DNA of 64,000 nt from an uncultured Allomuricauda sp. (GTDB taxonomy: Bacteria > Bacteroidota > Bacteroidia > Flavobacteriales > Flavobacteriaceae). Shown in pieces: positions 62,946 through 64,000 of the stretch. The notes beneath the pieces were generated by a model, which saw only the letters and a list, made by a program, of their open reading frames with translations, did not search any database and was not told the DNA's origin. Every line of letters starts with the position of its first letter. Position 1 is the stretch's first letter. The DNA is taken from contig NZ_CANMPQ010000001.1 in assembly GCF_947499695.1 (NCBI RefSeq), positions 372,001 through 436,000 of the forward strand, read 5' to 3'. A program made the translations under genes and the position numbers.

Positions 62946-63548
62946 TTAGGAAACCATATCCATTAACGTTTTGTAAACTAAATGGGTAGGTAAACCAACC
63001 ACGTTGGTGTACGAGCCTTTTATTTCTGAAATACCTATCATGCCAATCCATTCCTGTATACCATAGGCACCAGCTTTGTCAAATGGTTGACACCTTTTGA
63101 TATAATAGTTGATTTCTTCATTACTAAAATCCATAAACTTCACTAATGTCGTGGCGCTTACCGTTTTTTGAAGATTTAAGGTGGTAAAGCATACTGAGGT
63201 GATTACTTCATGCCAATCTCCCGACAGTTTACTCAGCATTTGGTAGGCTTCGTTTTCATTAGATGCCTTTGCCAGAGATTCATTGTTGAACCAAACCACG
63301 GTATCCGAGGTAAGTACAATTTCATTTTCCCCAAGTTCTGGTTTAAATGGAGTTGCCTTTAATTCTGCTAGATAGTTCGAAATTTGTTCTCCTTTCAGAT
63401 TTGCTGGGTAAATTTCTTCAACAGATTTGGGTTGTACCTCGAACACCAAGCCTAAATCTTCCAGAAATCGTTTTCTTCTAGGAGAGCCTGAACCAAGAAT
63501 CAGTTTATGGTCTTTTAGTTTTTCTTTTAGTGGATTGTTTTCAGTCAT
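62946..63548 (-). CDS. maf: Maf-like nucleotide pyrophosphatase
   Basis: About 200 residues from ATG 63548 (MTENNPLKEKLKDHKLILGS). It hydrolyses non-canonical or modified nucleoside triphosphates. LILGSGSPRRKRFLEDLGL is the phosphate loop, VLTSDTVVWFNNESL contains the catalytic Asp and FDKAGAYGIQEWIG is the conserved C-terminal motif. The start overlaps the KdsC-like gene stop by eight bases. Confidence 0.93.
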   Translation of the reverse strand: MTENNPLKEKLKDHKLILGSGSPRRKRFLEDLGLVFEVQPKSVEEIYPANLKGEQISNYLAELKATPFKPELGENEIVLTSDTVVWFNNESLAKASNENEAYQMLSKLSGDWHEVITSVCFTTLNLQKTVSATTLVKFMDFSNEEINYYIKRCQPFDKAGAYGIQEWIGMIGISEIKGSYTNVVGLPTHLVYKTLMDMVS

Positions 63549-64000
63549 TTTTTGCGCTGAAATTATCATTCCAGTCCCCTCGCACTTTGAGCACTTGTTC
63601 AATAATATCCCGAACACAACCATCTCCACCGTTCTTATGGGAGACGTAATCTGAAATTGCCTTGACTTCGGCAACTGCATTTTGTGGTGCCGTAGCTAGT
63701 GCTACCTTTTTCATCGGAGGAATGTCAGGCAGGTCATCTCCCATATAAAGCACATTCTCTGCATCAATATTATAGACATCCAAATATTCATCCAAAGGCT
63801 CTTCCTTATGATGAGCACCCAAATAAATATCAGTAACGCCGAGACCTTTTAAACGTTCTTTAACCCCTGCATTGGTTCCTCCGGAAATCACACAAACGTT
63901 ATAGCCTTTTTGAATGGCGGTTTTAACAGCATATCCATCCTTGACATTCATTTTTCGGAGCATCTCACCATCAGTTGTAATGAGTACCGAGCCATCAGTA
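63541..64000 (-). CDS. KdsC-like HAD phosphatase, 3' part
   Basis: The last 152 residues or so of a HAD-superfamily phosphatase that runs off the window. EMLRKMNVKDGYAVKTAIQKGY and VCVISGGTNAGVKERLKGLG match 3-deoxy-D-manno-octulosonate 8-phosphate phosphatase, and VLYMGDDLPDIPPMKKVALA carries the conserved Asp pair. It makes Kdo for lipopolysaccharide. The ATG at 63963 is internal: the frame stays open to the window end with TDGSVLITTDGE before it. Confidence 0.9.
   Translation of the reverse strand, partial: TDGSVLITTDGEMLRKMNVKDGYAVKTAIQKGYNVCVISGGTNAGVKERLKGLGVTDIYLGAHHKEEPLDEYLDVYNIDAENVLYMGDDLPDIPPMKKVALATAPQNAVAEVKAISDYVSHKNGGDGCVRDIIEQVLKVRGDWNDNFSAKND

Overview
The window looks like a chromosome segment of a marine or aquatic member of the Flavobacteriaceae (Bacteroidetes). 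The evidence is moderate to low GC, a SusC/SusD pair, lipoproteins with short lipoboxes, DUF4290, DUF2911 and START-like proteins typical of that phylum, promoters of the TTG-N19-TAnnTTTG type, and several TTG/GTG starts without a clear Shine-Dalgarno. No species can be named from the sequence alone.

Layout. (1) 1-3337: the end of a sodium/acetate-type symporter followed by acetyl-CoA synthetase. (2) 3686-14834: a peptide or amino-acid scavenging locus. An M14 carboxypeptidase lipoprotein, a SusC porin and a SusD lipoprotein face an oppositely oriented operon of a D-aminoacylase-like amidohydrolase, a class IV (D-amino-acid type) aminotransferase and a DapB-like NAD(P) oxidoreductase; a MocR regulator is divergent from that operon. 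(3) 14835-16440: a REP/RAYT zone with one REP-associated tyrosine transposase, five REP-like palindromes and captured 3' gene tails, including a near-identical copy of the mocR tail. (4) 16452-26889: a four-gene operon of exported YD/RHS proteins. A 1122-aa protein with an SpvB-like start precedes a small beta-type protein, a 1926-aa RHS protein with Ig-like repeats and a variable C-terminus, and a secreted 268-aa protein. The arrangement recalls the B/C shell of Tc toxins. (5) 27512-27820: a DUF4331 gene cut short beside a tRNA attachment site.

(6) 27892-38912: an 11-kb integrative island inserted into tRNA-Met(CAT). It has a tyrosine integrase, a CusA/CusB/TolC-type copper/silver efflux operon, PepSY, heavy-metal-binding and HYC_CC_PP proteins, 45-bp attachment repeats and an internal 27-bp repeat near each end. 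(7) 38945-64000: mostly core genome: START-like protein, aminotransferase IV, YqgE, HU, fmt, recQ, an ATPase, DUF493, DUF4290, murA (with Asp in place of the catalytic Cys), a YdjC deacetylase, a TPR-LytS type histidine kinase, pirin, a VOC fusion, an M20 amidohydrolase, a photolyase operon (SRPBCC, SDR, phr) behind an inverted repeat, DUF2911, an operon of PIG-L deacetylase, 33-aa membrane protein and sodium:solute symporter, and a lipoprotein, Maf and KdsC-like phosphatase cluster running off the window.

The most unusual regions are the REP/RAYT gene-tail array with its neighbouring exported RHS operon, and the tRNA-Met metal-efflux island, whose left and right tRNA ends differ by a compensatory base-pair change.
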